A stretch of DNA of 60,804 bases from Candidatus Caccalectryoclostridium excrementigallinarum (GCA_018714485.1 DVNJ01000029.1:1-60804), one strand, 5' to 3'; counted from the first letter of the stretch, positions 17,616 through 25,532 are shown. The notes: a model not told the origin generated them from the letters alone. Program-made: numbers and translations.

Positions 17616-18050
17616 ATGAAAATAAGGCTTTGTCTTGTTCTTTTCGCCCTTTTCTTTTTTGCGGCGATCATTGTATCGCCCGCGTATCTCTGCCCGGGGG
17701 AAGAGGCGGAGATATATCTTTCGCGCCCCGTGGAGGGAGCGATCGACGCGGGAAGTTTTTTCATTGTTAGGGCGGATACGGACGAGATATATGCTTTTTT
17801 GCGGCGAGGAGATATTCTCGGTATGAGCATCATCTTAAGTGGCAATAATCTAAGCGCCGAGGGGCTGATGAAGAGGCTCGGCGTGACGCGCTCGCGCCGC
17901 GGCGACGTCGACGGAAAGCTCTGCTATTATGCCTATTCGCCTCTTTTGGGCGGCGGCGTAAAGGTGGACGGCGAGCAGGTGAACATGCAGATAGTGCAAG
18001 GCGAAAACTGTCTGACGGCGGGATTCCCGCTGATCATGGGCAGCTATTAA
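17616..18050 (+). CDS. Secreted YwmB-like protein
   Basis: The 144-residue protein begins with a signal peptide (hydrophobic residues 3-21). The C-terminal part, ending VNMQIVQGENCLTAGFPLIMGSY, resembles the end of YwmB-like proteins, whose genes lie near spoIID/spoIIQ in spore formers. The likeness is partial and based on memory of the family. It is followed 17 bases later by a SpoIIQ-like peptidase gene, which supports the idea. No clear Shine-Dalgarno is visible before the ATG. The alternative is an unrelated secreted protein. Confidence 0.5.
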   Translation: MKIRLCLVLFALFFFAAIIVSPAYLCPGEEAEIYLSRPVEGAIDAGSFFIVRADTDEIYAFLRRGDILGMSIILSGNNLSAEGLMKRLGVTRSRRGDVDGKLCYYAYSPLLGGGVKVDGEQVNMQIVQGENCLTAGFPLIMGSY

Positions 18051-18067
18051 ATATTCGGAGGTATGAC

Positions 18068-18781
18068 ATGAAGAAGAAAAAGACAAGCAGCGAGCAGGGC
18101 GCGCCCGCCGAAGGCACGGGCAGGGCAAAGCGCGCCGCGGCGAACGCGGCGGTGTTTCTGCGCAAGAACATCTATATCATTCTGATGATCTTGTGCGTGC
18201 TCGCGATCGCGGCGATGATAGTCGTGGCGGCTGTGCTCGGGACGCAGGAAGAGCCCCTTCCCGACACGCCCACCATCGAGCAGCCCGACGACACGCCCAC
18301 GATAGACCCGGACGACGACGATCCCGTGATAGACCCGGACGATAACACGCCCGAACCCGTCTGGACGTTCGCGCCCGTGATGCCCGTGGAAGGCGAGGTG
18401 ATAAAGGGACATTCGGAGACCGAACTTGTGTTCAGCGCCACGGAGAACAAGTGGAAGGCGCATATCGGCACCGACTTTTCCGCCGAGGCGGGGAGCGAGG
18501 TGAAGGCGCTCTTTGACGGCAAGGTGACGAGCGTGAGCGAGGATCCCTATTACGGCGGCGTGGTGGAGATCACGCATGAAAACGGCTATGTCACGACCTG
18601 TAAGCTCGTGGACGAAGTGAACGTATCCGTCGGCGACGCCGTCAAGGCGGGCGACAAGATAGGGGTCGTGGGGAGCGATTTTTATTTCGAGTGCGCGGAC
18701 GGACCGCATGTTCACGTCGAACTGAAAATAAACGACAAATACGGCGATATTGCCGCTTATCTGAAAGAAGGAGACAAATGA
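18068..18781 (+). CDS. SpoIIQ-like M23 family metallopeptidase
   Basis: The protein has a short cytoplasmic N-terminus, one membrane segment (34-57), an acidic Pro/Asp linker (60-98) and a LytM/M23 domain. Zinc ligands His132 and Asp136 (HIGTD) and the HVH pair at 214-216 are all present, so unlike B. subtilis SpoIIQ it could be catalytic, as clostridial SpoIIQ proteins are. SpoIIQ acts at the forespore membrane with SpoIIIAH during engulfment. A GGAGG binding site precedes the ATG. A general cell-wall endopeptidase role is the alternative. Confidence 0.75.
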   Translation: MKKKKTSSEQGAPAEGTGRAKRAAANAAVFLRKNIYIILMILCVLAIAAMIVVAAVLGTQEEPLPDTPTIEQPDDTPTIDPDDDDPVIDPDDNTPEPVWTFAPVMPVEGEVIKGHSETELVFSATENKWKAHIGTDFSAEAGSEVKALFDGKVTSVSEDPYYGGVVEITHENGYVTTCKLVDEVNVSVGDAVKAGDKIGVVGSDFYFECADGPHVHVELKINDKYGDIAAYLKEGDK

Positions 18782-18790
18782 GCGACTCTT

Positions 18791-18825
18791 CGCGGCGCGG
18801 CGACTTTTGTCAAAGCCGCGCCGCG
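18791..18825 (+). terminator. Strong stem-loop after the M23 gene
   Basis: Perfect 11-base GC arms 18791-18801 and 18815-18825 with a 13-base loop, nine bases after the stop. The T-rich tract starts only about ten bases later, so efficiency is uncertain. Confidence 0.55.
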
Positions 18826-18847
18826 GAGGGCATAATTTATTTTTTTG

Positions 18848-18876
18848 TTGCGTATTCATATTCCGCGTGTTATAAT
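18848..18876 (+). promoter_or_regulatory. Promoter of the repeat-rich protein
   Basis: TATAAT at 18871-18876 with TTGCGT 17 bases upstream (18848-18853). The ATG at 18875 overlaps the -10 box and therefore cannot be the start of the gene. Confidence 0.6.
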
Positions 18877-18907
18877 GTTAGTGAAAAACAAGGGCAGGTA
18901 TGAAAAA

Positions 18908-20254
18908 GTGACAAAAACCTTTCGCGGAATTTTCGCATTTTTGTTGAGCGCGGCGTGTTTGGCGTCTGCGCTGTTTTTGCTCTTTCCCGCCACTGCTTCG
19001 GCAGAGGAGTCGGGAGCGGAGAGCCTCGCCGATCAGATAGGCGTTTTCGGACTCACCGAGATACTCGGTCAGGCTTATCCCCTTTGGCTCGCCATCGTCG
19101 CGCTCGCGCTCTACGGCGGTGCGATCGTGGCTTTGATGGCGTTTTTGATAGCGCGCGCCGCGCCCTCGGAAAAGCCCGCGAAAAAGCAGGAGAGCGAGGA
19201 AGAAAAGCCCGCCTTGGAGTCGGTGGAAGAGGTGGCGCCCGTCGCCGCCGTCGCGCAGCCCGCAGAAGCCGCCCCCGCGCAAGAGCAGGCGCCCGCCGCG
19301 CCCGCGCAGGAGCAGGCGCCCGCCGCCCCCGCGCAGGAGCAGGCGCCCGCCGCGCCCGCAGCCGCGCTGCTTCCCGCGCATGACGAAGAGGAAGAGGACG
19401 ACGAAGTCGAGCAGATCTGGGACATCGAACCTCTCGCCAAACCCGCGCCCGTAGAGGAACCCGCGCCGGTTGAAGAAGTTGCGCCGGTCGAAGAACCCGC
19501 GCCCGTAGAAGAGGTCGCGCCCGTTGAGGAACCCGCGCCGATCGAAGAGGTCGCGCCCGTTGAAGAAGCCGCTCCTATCGAGGAAGTTGCGCCGGTTGAG
19601 GAAGCCGAGCCCGTAGAAGAGGTCGCGCCCGTTGAAGAACCAGCGCCGGTCGAAGAACCCGCGCCCGTTGAGGAAGCCGCGCCCGTTCAAGAGGTCGCAC
19701 CCGTTGTCGAGGAACCCGCGCCCGTTATCGCGCCCGTTGCCATCCCTGCGGCGCAAGAGCCGGAAGAGGGCACGGCGGAGTTTTACAGCGCGCTGGAAGA
19801 GAATAAAAAATACGACCGCTCTTTCCGCGCCAAGCTCGCGCAGGCGTCCGACGTGGTCAAAGAGCGTTACGGCGCCGTCTACAATATGCTCATGGCGTTC
19901 AAGGGCGTGAAGAGCAGGTATAGCTGGGACTGCGAGACCTTTAAGGCGGGCGGAAAAGTCGTCGCCAAGGTGACGATAATCGGCAAGACGCCCGTGCTGT
20001 TTTTGGCGCTCGATCCCGAGAAATACGCCGACACGAAATATCGCGTCGAGGACGCTTCCAAATATTCCAAGTATGCGCCCACTCCCGCGCGCTTTAAGGT
20101 GAACACCGAGCGCAAGGTGGGTTATGCGCGCGATCTCATCGCCGTGACCATGCAGGACTTCACGCCGATAAGCGAGAGTAAGGAGCTTCCCGCCATCCCT
20201 TACCAAAGCGACGAAGAGCTTTTGCAGGCGGGACTTATCAAAGTTATCAAGTAA
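18908..20254 (+). CDS. Exported, membrane-anchored PAPVEE-repeat protein with conserved C-terminal domain
   Basis: About 448 residues. A signal peptide (to ATASA, about 30) and a membrane segment (LWLAIVALALYGGAIVALM) are followed by an acidic Pro/Ala region with three APAQEQAPA units and some 17 six-residue units such as EEPAPV, then a 150-residue domain starting near FYSALEENKKYDRSFRAKL and including GKTPVLFLALDPEKY. I know this domain only as a recurring uncharacterised one in uncultured Clostridia. The GTG start at 18908 is preferred because upstream ATGs overlap the -10 box or are out of frame. A three-codon ATG-AAA-AAG-TGA frame overlaps the GTG. Confidence 0.75.
   Translation: MTKTFRGIFAFLLSAACLASALFLLFPATASAEESGAESLADQIGVFGLTEILGQAYPLWLAIVALALYGGAIVALMAFLIARAAPSEKPAKKQESEEEKPALESVEEVAPVAAVAQPAEAAPAQEQAPAAPAQEQAPAAPAQEQAPAAPAAALLPAHDEEEEDDEVEQIWDIEPLAKPAPVEEPAPVEEVAPVEEPAPVEEVAPVEEPAPIEEVAPVEEAAPIEEVAPVEEAEPVEEVAPVEEPAPVEEPAPVEEAAPVQEVAPVVEEPAPVIAPVAIPAAQEPEEGTAEFYSALEENKKYDRSFRAKLAQASDVVKERYGAVYNMLMAFKGVKSRYSWDCETFKAGGKVVAKVTIIGKTPVLFLALDPEKYADTKYRVEDASKYSKYAPTPARFKVNTERKVGYARDLIAVTMQDFTPISESKELPAIPYQSDEELLQAGLIKVIK
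19266..19357 (+). repeat. 27-base tandem repeats
   Basis: Three near-identical 27-base units encode APAQEQAPA blocks; differences are single bases, mostly C/G at wobble positions. Confidence 0.85.
19441..19740 (+). repeat. 18-base coding repeats (EEPAPV units)
   Basis: About 17 units of six codons encode alternating EEPAPV, EEVAPV, EEAAPI variants. Codon use drifts more than the peptide, so selection appears to act on the extended acidic Pro/Ala peptide, which probably spans the cell wall. Confidence 0.85.
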
Positions 20255-20314
20255 AACACCTTTGGGCAACCCGAAAGGGACGTGAAGGAAACGAAAAAGT
20301 CGAGAGGTGCAAAG

Positions 20315-20629
20315 ATGAACGTAAAAACAAAAAAGGCGGTCGTGATCATCGCCGTCGTGCTTGTCGCGCTGCTCGCGCTCGCTGAAAAGGGGCAGACCCT
20401 GACGCTCAAAGCGGGGCTTTACGATCAATATCTGCGCCTGCGCGACGTGACGCCGCAATTCTTCCTCGCGCGCGACCTTGCGGGCGGAGAAAAGCTCTAT
20501 GAGGGCGTGACGCTCGAGGGCGCGACGCTCACCTTATCCTCGGATTCGCCCCTTAAAGCGGGGGATATAGTGACCGTGGTCGCCGAGGCGGGGAGCAAAA
20601 AGGCGGCGGCGTTCATAAAAGTGACGTAA
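20315..20629 (+). CDS. Small exported or membrane-anchored protein, unknown
   Basis: The 104-residue protein has a basic start (MNVKTKKA), one hydrophobic segment (7-20) that is either a signal peptide or anchor, and a soluble part of about 80 residues rich in beta-type sequence (LTLKAGLYDQYLRLRD, GVTLEGATLTLSSDSPLKAGD). The pattern could be a small immunoglobulin-like or beta-sandwich fold, but I do not recognise it. It follows the repeat protein by 60 bases without a terminator, so the two are likely co-transcribed. The start at 20315 has GAGAGG upstream. Confidence 0.6.
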   Translation: MNVKTKKAVVIIAVVLVALLALAEKGQTLTLKAGLYDQYLRLRDVTPQFFLARDLAGGEKLYEGVTLEGATLTLSSDSPLKAGDIVTVVAEAGSKKAAAFIKVT

Positions 20630-20633
20630 AGCA

Positions 20634-20662
20634 TTGCAAATTTTTCGCATGCGTGTTATCAT
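20634..20662 (+). promoter_or_regulatory. Promoter of the folate operon
   Basis: TTGCAA (20634-20639) and TATCAT (20657-20662), 17-base spacer, just upstream of the riboswitch. Confidence 0.75.
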
Positions 20663-20671
20663 ATAGGCATA

Positions 20672-20766
20672 TTGGAAGATTAGGACGCAGCGCGTTAAGT
20701 ATCGCCGGACGGAGGAGTGACGGCGGGCGAAGAGCGCAAGGCTCGCGGTGCGGCGTCCGCTCCCGC
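20672..20766 (+). promoter_or_regulatory. Tetrahydrofolate riboswitch (THF-I)
   Basis: The sequence has the conserved parts of this aptamer in order: a P1 strand GGACGC (20683-20688), the signature GCGTTAAGT (20692-20700), the GGCGAAGAGCGC...GCGGTG segment, the returning P1 strand GCGTCC (20753-20758) and the closing CCGCTCC. Genes downstream are folate biosynthesis genes, as for known THF riboswitches. The call is by sequence pattern and context; no folding was run. Confidence 0.8.
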
Positions 20767-20853
20767 TTTGAATATGCGCAAAAAGTTATTTTCGGCGAGC
20801 TTCCAAGTTAGCGCCGCTCAGGCGGCAAGGCAGGGAAGCCCGCTTTTTTTCGG

Positions 20854-20885
20854 GCTTCGGGCGCACTTAGCGCAAGCGGTTTTTT
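20854..20885 (+). terminator. Riboswitch-linked attenuator
   Basis: GCTT-GCGC (with a CGG bulge) pairs with GCGC-AAGC (20870-20877) and is followed by GG and T6. The competing hairpin 20835-20858 uses the same GGGCTTC strand, so the two are mutually exclusive, as in a transcription-attenuation switch. Confidence 0.55.
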
Positions 20886-20906
20886 CGGGACAAAAAAGGA
20901 GTTGTT

Positions 20907-22172
20907 ATGGCTTGGAACTATTCCCGCGCCGTCGAATACGCGGACGCGAAAGCGGTGAGCATGCCGGGCACGGAGCGCATCAACGCGCTCATGCGCGCCC
21001 TCGGCGATCCGCAGTCGCGGCTTCTGCGCGTGCATGTCGCGGGGACGAACGGGAAAGGCTCGGTCTCGGCTTATATCGCCGTCGCCATCGGCGCCGCGGG
21101 ATATAGGACGGGCAGGTTTTCCTCGCCCGCCGTGCGCGAAAGGCGGGAATGCTTTTGCATTGACGGCGAATTTATCGGCGAGAGCGAATATGCCTATTGC
21201 ATGGAGCGGGTCGCCAAAGCCGCCGAGAGCTTGAAGGAAAAGGGCTTGTCCCGCCCCACGAGCTTTGAGGCGGAAACGGCGGCGGCTTATCTTTGGTTCG
21301 TGCTCAAAGGTTGCAGGGTCGCCGTCGTCGAGGCGGGCATGGGTGGCAAGGACGACGCCACAAACGTGAGCGGGCAAAAGACGTTGCTCGCGCTCACCTC
21401 GATAGCCCTCGACCACACGGCTTTTTTGGGCGGGACGATAGAGGAGATCGCGCGCGCCAAGGCGGGCATGCTCACCCCCGGCTGCGCCGTCGTCGCCCTG
21501 CGGCAGGAAAGAGCCTGCGAAGAGGCGATAACGCAGACGGCGAAAGAGGCGGGCTGCGACTGCGAATTTGTCGAGCCGCTCGAATTTCTCGCCTTTCGCG
21601 GCGACAGGCAGCTCGCCCGCTTGGGCGGGACTCGGGTGAGCCTGATGCCCGGCACGCGCCAGCTCGGCAACGCCGCCGTTGCGGCAGCGGCGATAAAAAA
21701 GCTGAACGAGCGCGGGCTTTACCTTCCCGAGAGCGCGATCGTGCGCGGCTTTGAGAGCGTCGCGCTCCCCGGAAGGCAGGAGCGCATAGGCAGGCTCATT
21801 CTCGACGGCGCGCATAACCCCGACGCGGCGGGAGAGCTGGGGAGAAGCCTCGACCTTTATTATCCCGAAAAGAAAAAAGTCGCGCTCATCGGCGTTTTTG
21901 CGGACAAGGACTACGCGGGCGTGCTCAAAGCGCTCCTGCCGCATGTGGACGCGGCGGTGACTTTCGATTGGGAGAACAGGCGCGCGCTCAAAGGTTCGCT
22001 GCTCGCAGGCGAGGCGCGAGGGAGCGTTTATTGCGAATATGTGCCCGAGATCGAGGGCGCGCTCGGGCGGGCGCTCGAGCTTGCGGGAGAAGACGGGCTG
22101 GTCGTCGCCTGCGGCTCTTTTTCGCACTTGGAAAAGATCAGATGCGCTTATTGCGCAAAAGAGGAGAGATAG
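20907..22172 (+). CDS. folC: Folylpolyglutamate synthase / dihydrofolate synthase
   Basis: FolC adds glutamate to dihydropteroate and extends the polyglutamate tail of folates using ATP. The 421-residue sequence has the Mur-ligase-type P-loop GTNGKGS (46-52), RFSSPAVRERREC, EAGMGGKDDATN and DGAHNPDAAGELG. The first gene after the THF riboswitch, it has an AAAAGGAG binding site and runs directly into folE with no gap. Confidence 0.96.
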   Translation: MAWNYSRAVEYADAKAVSMPGTERINALMRALGDPQSRLLRVHVAGTNGKGSVSAYIAVAIGAAGYRTGRFSSPAVRERRECFCIDGEFIGESEYAYCMERVAKAAESLKEKGLSRPTSFEAETAAAYLWFVLKGCRVAVVEAGMGGKDDATNVSGQKTLLALTSIALDHTAFLGGTIEEIARAKAGMLTPGCAVVALRQERACEEAITQTAKEAGCDCEFVEPLEFLAFRGDRQLARLGGTRVSLMPGTRQLGNAAVAAAAIKKLNERGLYLPESAIVRGFESVALPGRQERIGRLILDGAHNPDAAGELGRSLDLYYPEKKKVALIGVFADKDYAGVLKALLPHVDAAVTFDWENRRALKGSLLAGEARGSVYCEYVPEIEGALGRALELAGEDGLVVACGSFSHLEKIRCAYCAKEER

Positions 22173-22727
22173 ATGGACGAAAAAAAGATAGAAAAGGCAG
22201 TCGTACTGATGCTCGAAGCGATGGGGGAAGAAGTGGAGCGCGAGGGCTTGAAAGACACGCCCGCGCGCGTCGCCCGCGCCTTTTGCGAGATCTTTGCGGG
22301 CTATGAAGACAGCGCGAAAAAGCATTTGAGCGTGACTTTCGCCGCCGAAGGGAGCGGGATAGTGGTGGAAAAAGACATCGCCGTCTATTCCGTCTGCGAG
22401 CATCATCTGCTCCCCTTTTTCGGCAGGGCGCACGTCGCCTATATCCCGCGCGGCAAGGTCGCGGGGCTTTCGAAGATAGCAAGGACGGTCGAAGTCTTCG
22501 CCCGCCGCCTGCAACTTCAGGAGCGGCTCACGCGGCAGATAGCCGAGGCGGTGGAAAAGCAGCTTGACGCCGAGGGCGTCCTGGTCGTGATCGAGGCGGA
22601 GCATACCTGCATGACCATGCGCGGGATAAAAAAGCCGGGGAGCAGGACTCTCACCTGCTGCGCGCTCGGCGCTTTTGAGAGCGACGCCGAACTGAGGCGC
22701 GAGGCGAGGGAGATGATGGAGAGATGA
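22173..22727 (+). CDS. folE: GTP cyclohydrolase I
   Basis: FolE converts GTP to 7,8-dihydroneopterin triphosphate, the first step of folate synthesis. The 184-residue protein carries the zinc site Cys75-Glu-His77-His78 and Cys146 in HTCMTMRG, plus [22 protein letters not shown]. All residues needed for catalysis appear intact. It begins at the base after the folC stop codon and overlaps the next gene by four bases. Confidence 0.97.
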   Translation: MDEKKIEKAVVLMLEAMGEEVEREGLKDTPARVARAFCEIFAGYEDSAKKHLSVTFAAEGSGIVVEKDIAVYSVCEHHLLPFFGRAHVAYIPRGKVAGLSKIARTVEVFARRLQLQERLTRQIAEAVEKQLDAEGVLVVIEAEHTCMTMRGIKKPGSRTLTCCALGAFESDAELRREAREMMER

Positions 22728-23185
22728 AGAGGGTGAACGCCGTCTTGAAAAACGAGCTTTTTCGCCGCGCTCTCGCCAAAATAGAAGAAGGCGAAGAGGG
22801 GCGCGTGTTCTGCCGTCACGGCTTGCCTCACCTTCTCGACACGGCGCGCATAATGAGCATTCTCGCGCTCAAAGAGGGAAAGGCTTTGCCGCAAGAGGAG
22901 ATCTATGCCTGCGCGCTTTTGCATGACATCGGCAGAGAGAGCGGGGCAGAGCATGCGTCAAAGAGCGCCGCGCTCGCGGAAAAGATCCTGCCGCAATGCG
23001 GCTTTGACGAGAAAGAGAGCGCGCGCATCTGCGGGGCGATAGCAGAGCACGGTCACGACAAAACGGGCAACTCCGAGCTCGCGGATCTGCTCTGCCGCGC
23101 GGACAGGCTCTCGCGCCCCTGCTTTGCCTGCGCGGCGGCGGGGGATTGCTATTGGATAAAGAAAAATGCGGAGATAGTCATATGA
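22724..23185 (+). CDS. HD-domain phosphohydrolase in the folate operon
   Basis: This 153-residue protein has the HD pattern: His in FCRHGLPH, the metal-binding HDIGRES and later [10 protein letters not shown] and Asp in [12 protein letters not shown] proteins hydrolyse phosphate esters, often nucleotides. It lies between folE and folP with four-base overlaps on both sides, so it is tightly coupled to folate synthesis. The pathway needs an enzyme to remove phosphates from dihydroneopterin triphosphate and no Nudix FolQ is present here; this protein is a reasonable candidate, by inference only. A generic nucleotidase role is the alternative. Confidence 0.8.
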   Translation: MKRVNAVLKNELFRRALAKIEEGEEGRVFCRHGLPHLLDTARIMSILALKEGKALPQEEIYACALLHDIGRESGAEHASKSAALAEKILPQCGFDEKESARICGAIAEHGHDKTGNSELADLLCRADRLSRPCFACAAAGDCYWIKKNAEIVI

Positions 23186-23997
23186 TAATAGGCGGCAGGC
23201 AGTTCGACACGAAGAAAAAGACGTATATCATGGGCATACTCAACCTGACGCCCGATTCCTTTTCCGACGGCGGCACGCTCGGCGGCGCGCACGAGGCGCT
23301 CGAGCGGGTGAGGCGCATGATAGACGAGGGCGCGGACATCATCGACGTGGGCGGCGAGTCCACCCGCCCGGGCTATACGCGCATAAGCGAGGAAGAAGAG
23401 ATAGGGCGGATATTGCCCGTCATCGAGCTGATAAAGAGGGAGTTCGACATTCCCGTCTCCGTCGATACTTACAAGTCGAAAGTGGCTCTTGCGGCTCTTA
23501 GGGCGGGCGCCGACATGGTGAACGACATTTGGGGCTTTAAGTACGACGCGGATATGGCGAAAGTGGTCGCCTCTTTCGGCGCGGCTTGCTGCCTCATGCA
23601 TAACAGGGAAAACGCAGTCTATAAAAACTTTTTTAGCGAGCTTTCGAGCGAGCTTCATCAATGCGTTCAAATAGCTCTTAGGGCGGGCGTGGATGCGGAT
23701 AAGATAATTCTGGATCCGGGCATAGGCTTCGGAAAGACGCCCGAGATGAACTTGATGCTCCTCAATAACGCCGACAAGCTTGACTTGGGATATCCGCTGC
23801 TTTTCGGCGCCTCGCGCAAGTCGTTTATCTATCACGCGCTCGGCTTGCCCGTGGAGAGGCGGGAGCAGGCGTCCGTGGCGGCGGCGGTCATCGCCGCTTA
23901 CAAGGGCGCGTCTTTCGTGCGCGTGCATAACGTCAAGGCGCATAGACACGCGGTGGACATGGCGCGCGCCGTAGCCGCGTCGGGAGGTGAAAAATGA
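23182..23997 (+). CDS. folP: Dihydropteroate synthase
   Basis: FolP condenses p-aminobenzoate with the pterin pyrophosphate and is the sulfonamide target. The 271-residue TIM-barrel sequence has MGILNLTPDSFSDGG near 16-30, DVGGESTRPG, VDTYKSKVA, NDIWGFK, DPGIGFGKT and the C-terminal RVHNVKAHRHAV. The start at 23182 overlaps the HD gene's stop codon (ATGA); an earlier in-frame start would add 12 residues outside the fold. Confidence 0.97.
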   Translation: MIIGGRQFDTKKKTYIMGILNLTPDSFSDGGTLGGAHEALERVRRMIDEGADIIDVGGESTRPGYTRISEEEEIGRILPVIELIKREFDIPVSVDTYKSKVALAALRAGADMVNDIWGFKYDADMAKVVASFGAACCLMHNRENAVYKNFFSELSSELHQCVQIALRAGVDADKIILDPGIGFGKTPEMNLMLLNNADKLDLGYPLLFGASRKSFIYHALGLPVERREQASVAAAVIAAYKGASFVRVHNVKAHRHAVDMARAVAASGGEK

Positions 23998-24854
23998 AGG
24001 GAAAGATAGAGATAAAGGGAGTGAAAGTCATGGCTTGCCACGGCGTTTTCGACTTCGAGCGCGAGAGCGAGCATCCTTTTGTCGCCGACGCGACGCTGTA
24101 TGCCGACTTGGGCGCGGACGACAAGTTGGAAAACACCTGCGATTACGGTGAGGCGGCGAAGATATTGACCGAGGTGCTCTCCGCGCCCGCGGTCGCGCTC
24201 ATCGAAACTCTCGCCGTGAGGGCGGCGCGGGCTTTGGCGATGAAGTTCGGCTGCGACGCGGACGTGACCGTGCATAAGCCGGAAGCGCCGATAGAGGCGG
24301 AATTTTCCGACGTCTGCGTCACGGCGAGCGCGCATTTCGAGCGCGTCTATCTCTCGCTGGGTTCGAGCATGGGCGAGCGGGAGAAATATCTGCTTTCGGC
24401 GAAAAAGGCGCTCGAAGGCAGAGACGACTGCCGCAACTTTTGCTTTTCCTCCGTCTATGAGACCGTGCCTTACGGCGGCGCGGCGAAAAACGAGTTTTTG
24501 AACGCCTGCGTCGGCTTTGACACGCTGCTTTCCCCCTTAGAGCTGCTTCATGTCTGCCGCGACATCGAGTATGCGGCGGGCAGGGAACGTAAGATGCATT
24601 GGGGCGACAGGACGCTCGACGTGGACGTGATCCTTTACGGAATGAAGGTAGTGTCCCTTCCCGAGCTGATGGTGCCGCACGAGTATATGTGCGAGCGGGG
24701 ATTCGTTCTGGCGCCGCTTGCCGAGATCGCGCCCTTTGTCGTGCATCCGCAGCTGGGCAAAAGCATGAGAAAGCTCTATGAGGAGCTGTCGAAAAAGCTT
24801 GTAGCCGGGGGCGGCGTCATCAAAAGGAGAGAAACGTGGGAAAAGAATGCTTAG
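23994..24854 (+). CDS. folB-folK: Bifunctional dihydroneopterin aldolase / HPPK
   Basis: Two consecutive folate enzymes are fused. Residues about 1-115 are FolB (KGVKVMACHGVFDFERES, ALIETLAVRAARALA), which makes 6-hydroxymethyl-dihydropterin. Residues 117-286 are FolK (LSLGSSMGEREKYL, DRTLDVDVILYG, PHEYMCERGFVLAPLAEIAP), which pyrophosphorylates it for FolP. Fusion in this order is seen in other Firmicutes. It overlaps folP by four bases and its end overlaps the next gene by 19. Confidence 0.96.
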   Translation: MKGKIEIKGVKVMACHGVFDFERESEHPFVADATLYADLGADDKLENTCDYGEAAKILTEVLSAPAVALIETLAVRAARALAMKFGCDADVTVHKPEAPIEAEFSDVCVTASAHFERVYLSLGSSMGEREKYLLSAKKALEGRDDCRNFCFSSVYETVPYGGAAKNEFLNACVGFDTLLSPLELLHVCRDIEYAAGRERKMHWGDRTLDVDVILYGMKVVSLPELMVPHEYMCERGFVLAPLAEIAPFVVHPQLGKSMRKLYEELSKKLVAGGGVIKRRETWEKNA

Positions 24855-25369
24855 TGATAGACTGTTCTCCGCGCGCCGTGAGCTGCGCCGAAATCGCGCG
24901 GCGGGCGAGCGAGGCGGGCTTTGAGCGCGCCACTCTGCGCGAGCTGGACTTTGCCCCCTGCGACGGCTGCGCGGCATGCAAAAGCGGACGCTGCCCGCAT
25001 GAAGACGACGCGGCGCGCCTCTGGCGGCGGCTGCGCGAAGCGAGCGTCGTTCTCTTTGTGACCCCCCTTTATTTTTGCAATTTTCCCGCCCCTGCCAAGG
25101 CTTTTTTGGACAGAGCGCAGCAGTTTTGGGAGAGAGGGGAGAAGTGCGGCGCAAAGTTTTATCTGCTCGCGCTCGGCGGTCAGGGCGAGGAAAACAATTT
25201 CGACTCCGCCCGCCTGACCTTCCGCGCCGTTTGTCTCGCCGCGGGCGCAAGGCAGGAAGCGGCGAAATATCTGCCGAATGTGGAAGGCGTTCGGGATCTG
25301 AAAAAATACGAAAAAGAGATCGCCGAGTTTTTGGCTCAAGCGGGAAAAGGCGGAAAAGCAGCTCTTTGA
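24836..25369 (+). CDS. Flavodoxin-fold NAD(P)H/FMN oxidoreductase with Cys-rich motif
   Basis: A 177-residue flavodoxin-like protein with a compact cysteine motif CDGCAACKSGRCP near 43-55 followed by acidic residues, then VVLFVTPLYFCNFPAPAKAF, typical of iron-sulfur-flavoprotein-type or NADPH-dependent FMN reductases. It starts at GTG 24836 behind AAAGGAGA inside the end of folBK, so it is coupled to the folate operon. No dihydrofolate reductase gene is seen in the operon; a pterin-reducing role is conceivable but purely inferred. The more cautious reading is a generic flavoprotein reductase. Confidence 0.78.
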   Translation: MGKECLVIDCSPRAVSCAEIARRASEAGFERATLRELDFAPCDGCAACKSGRCPHEDDAARLWRRLREASVVLFVTPLYFCNFPAPAKAFLDRAQQFWERGEKCGAKFYLLALGGQGEENNFDSARLTFRAVCLAAGARQEAAKYLPNVEGVRDLKKYEKEIAEFLAQAGKGGKAAL

Positions 25370-25487
25370 GAGCCCGCCTTGCCGCGTTTTTGCCTTCTGC
25401 TACATGACGGTTTACGCCTTGCGAGAGATATTTTCCGAGGCAAGCGCCGATTCGATCAGCAAGATATGAGAGTTGTTTTTCGGGCGG

Positions 25488-25514
25488 GAAAAAATCGGGC
25501 GCGTGTGCGCCCGA
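25488..25514 (-). terminator. Terminator of the alcohol dehydrogenase gene
   Basis: Perfect eight-base arms 25495-25502 and 25507-25514 followed on the minus strand by T6 (25489-25494), 19 bases after the stop codon. Confidence 0.9.
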
Positions 25515-25532
25515 CTTGCTCTTTATTGTATT

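Noticed and set aside
18878-20458. 526-codon minus-strand frame opposite the repeat protein
   Set aside because: Its RGFFNGRDLF-type repeats are just the complement of the PAPVEE-coding repeats.
20808-22604. 598-codon minus-strand frame opposite folC-folE
   Set aside because: Shadow of folC and folE with no start signals.
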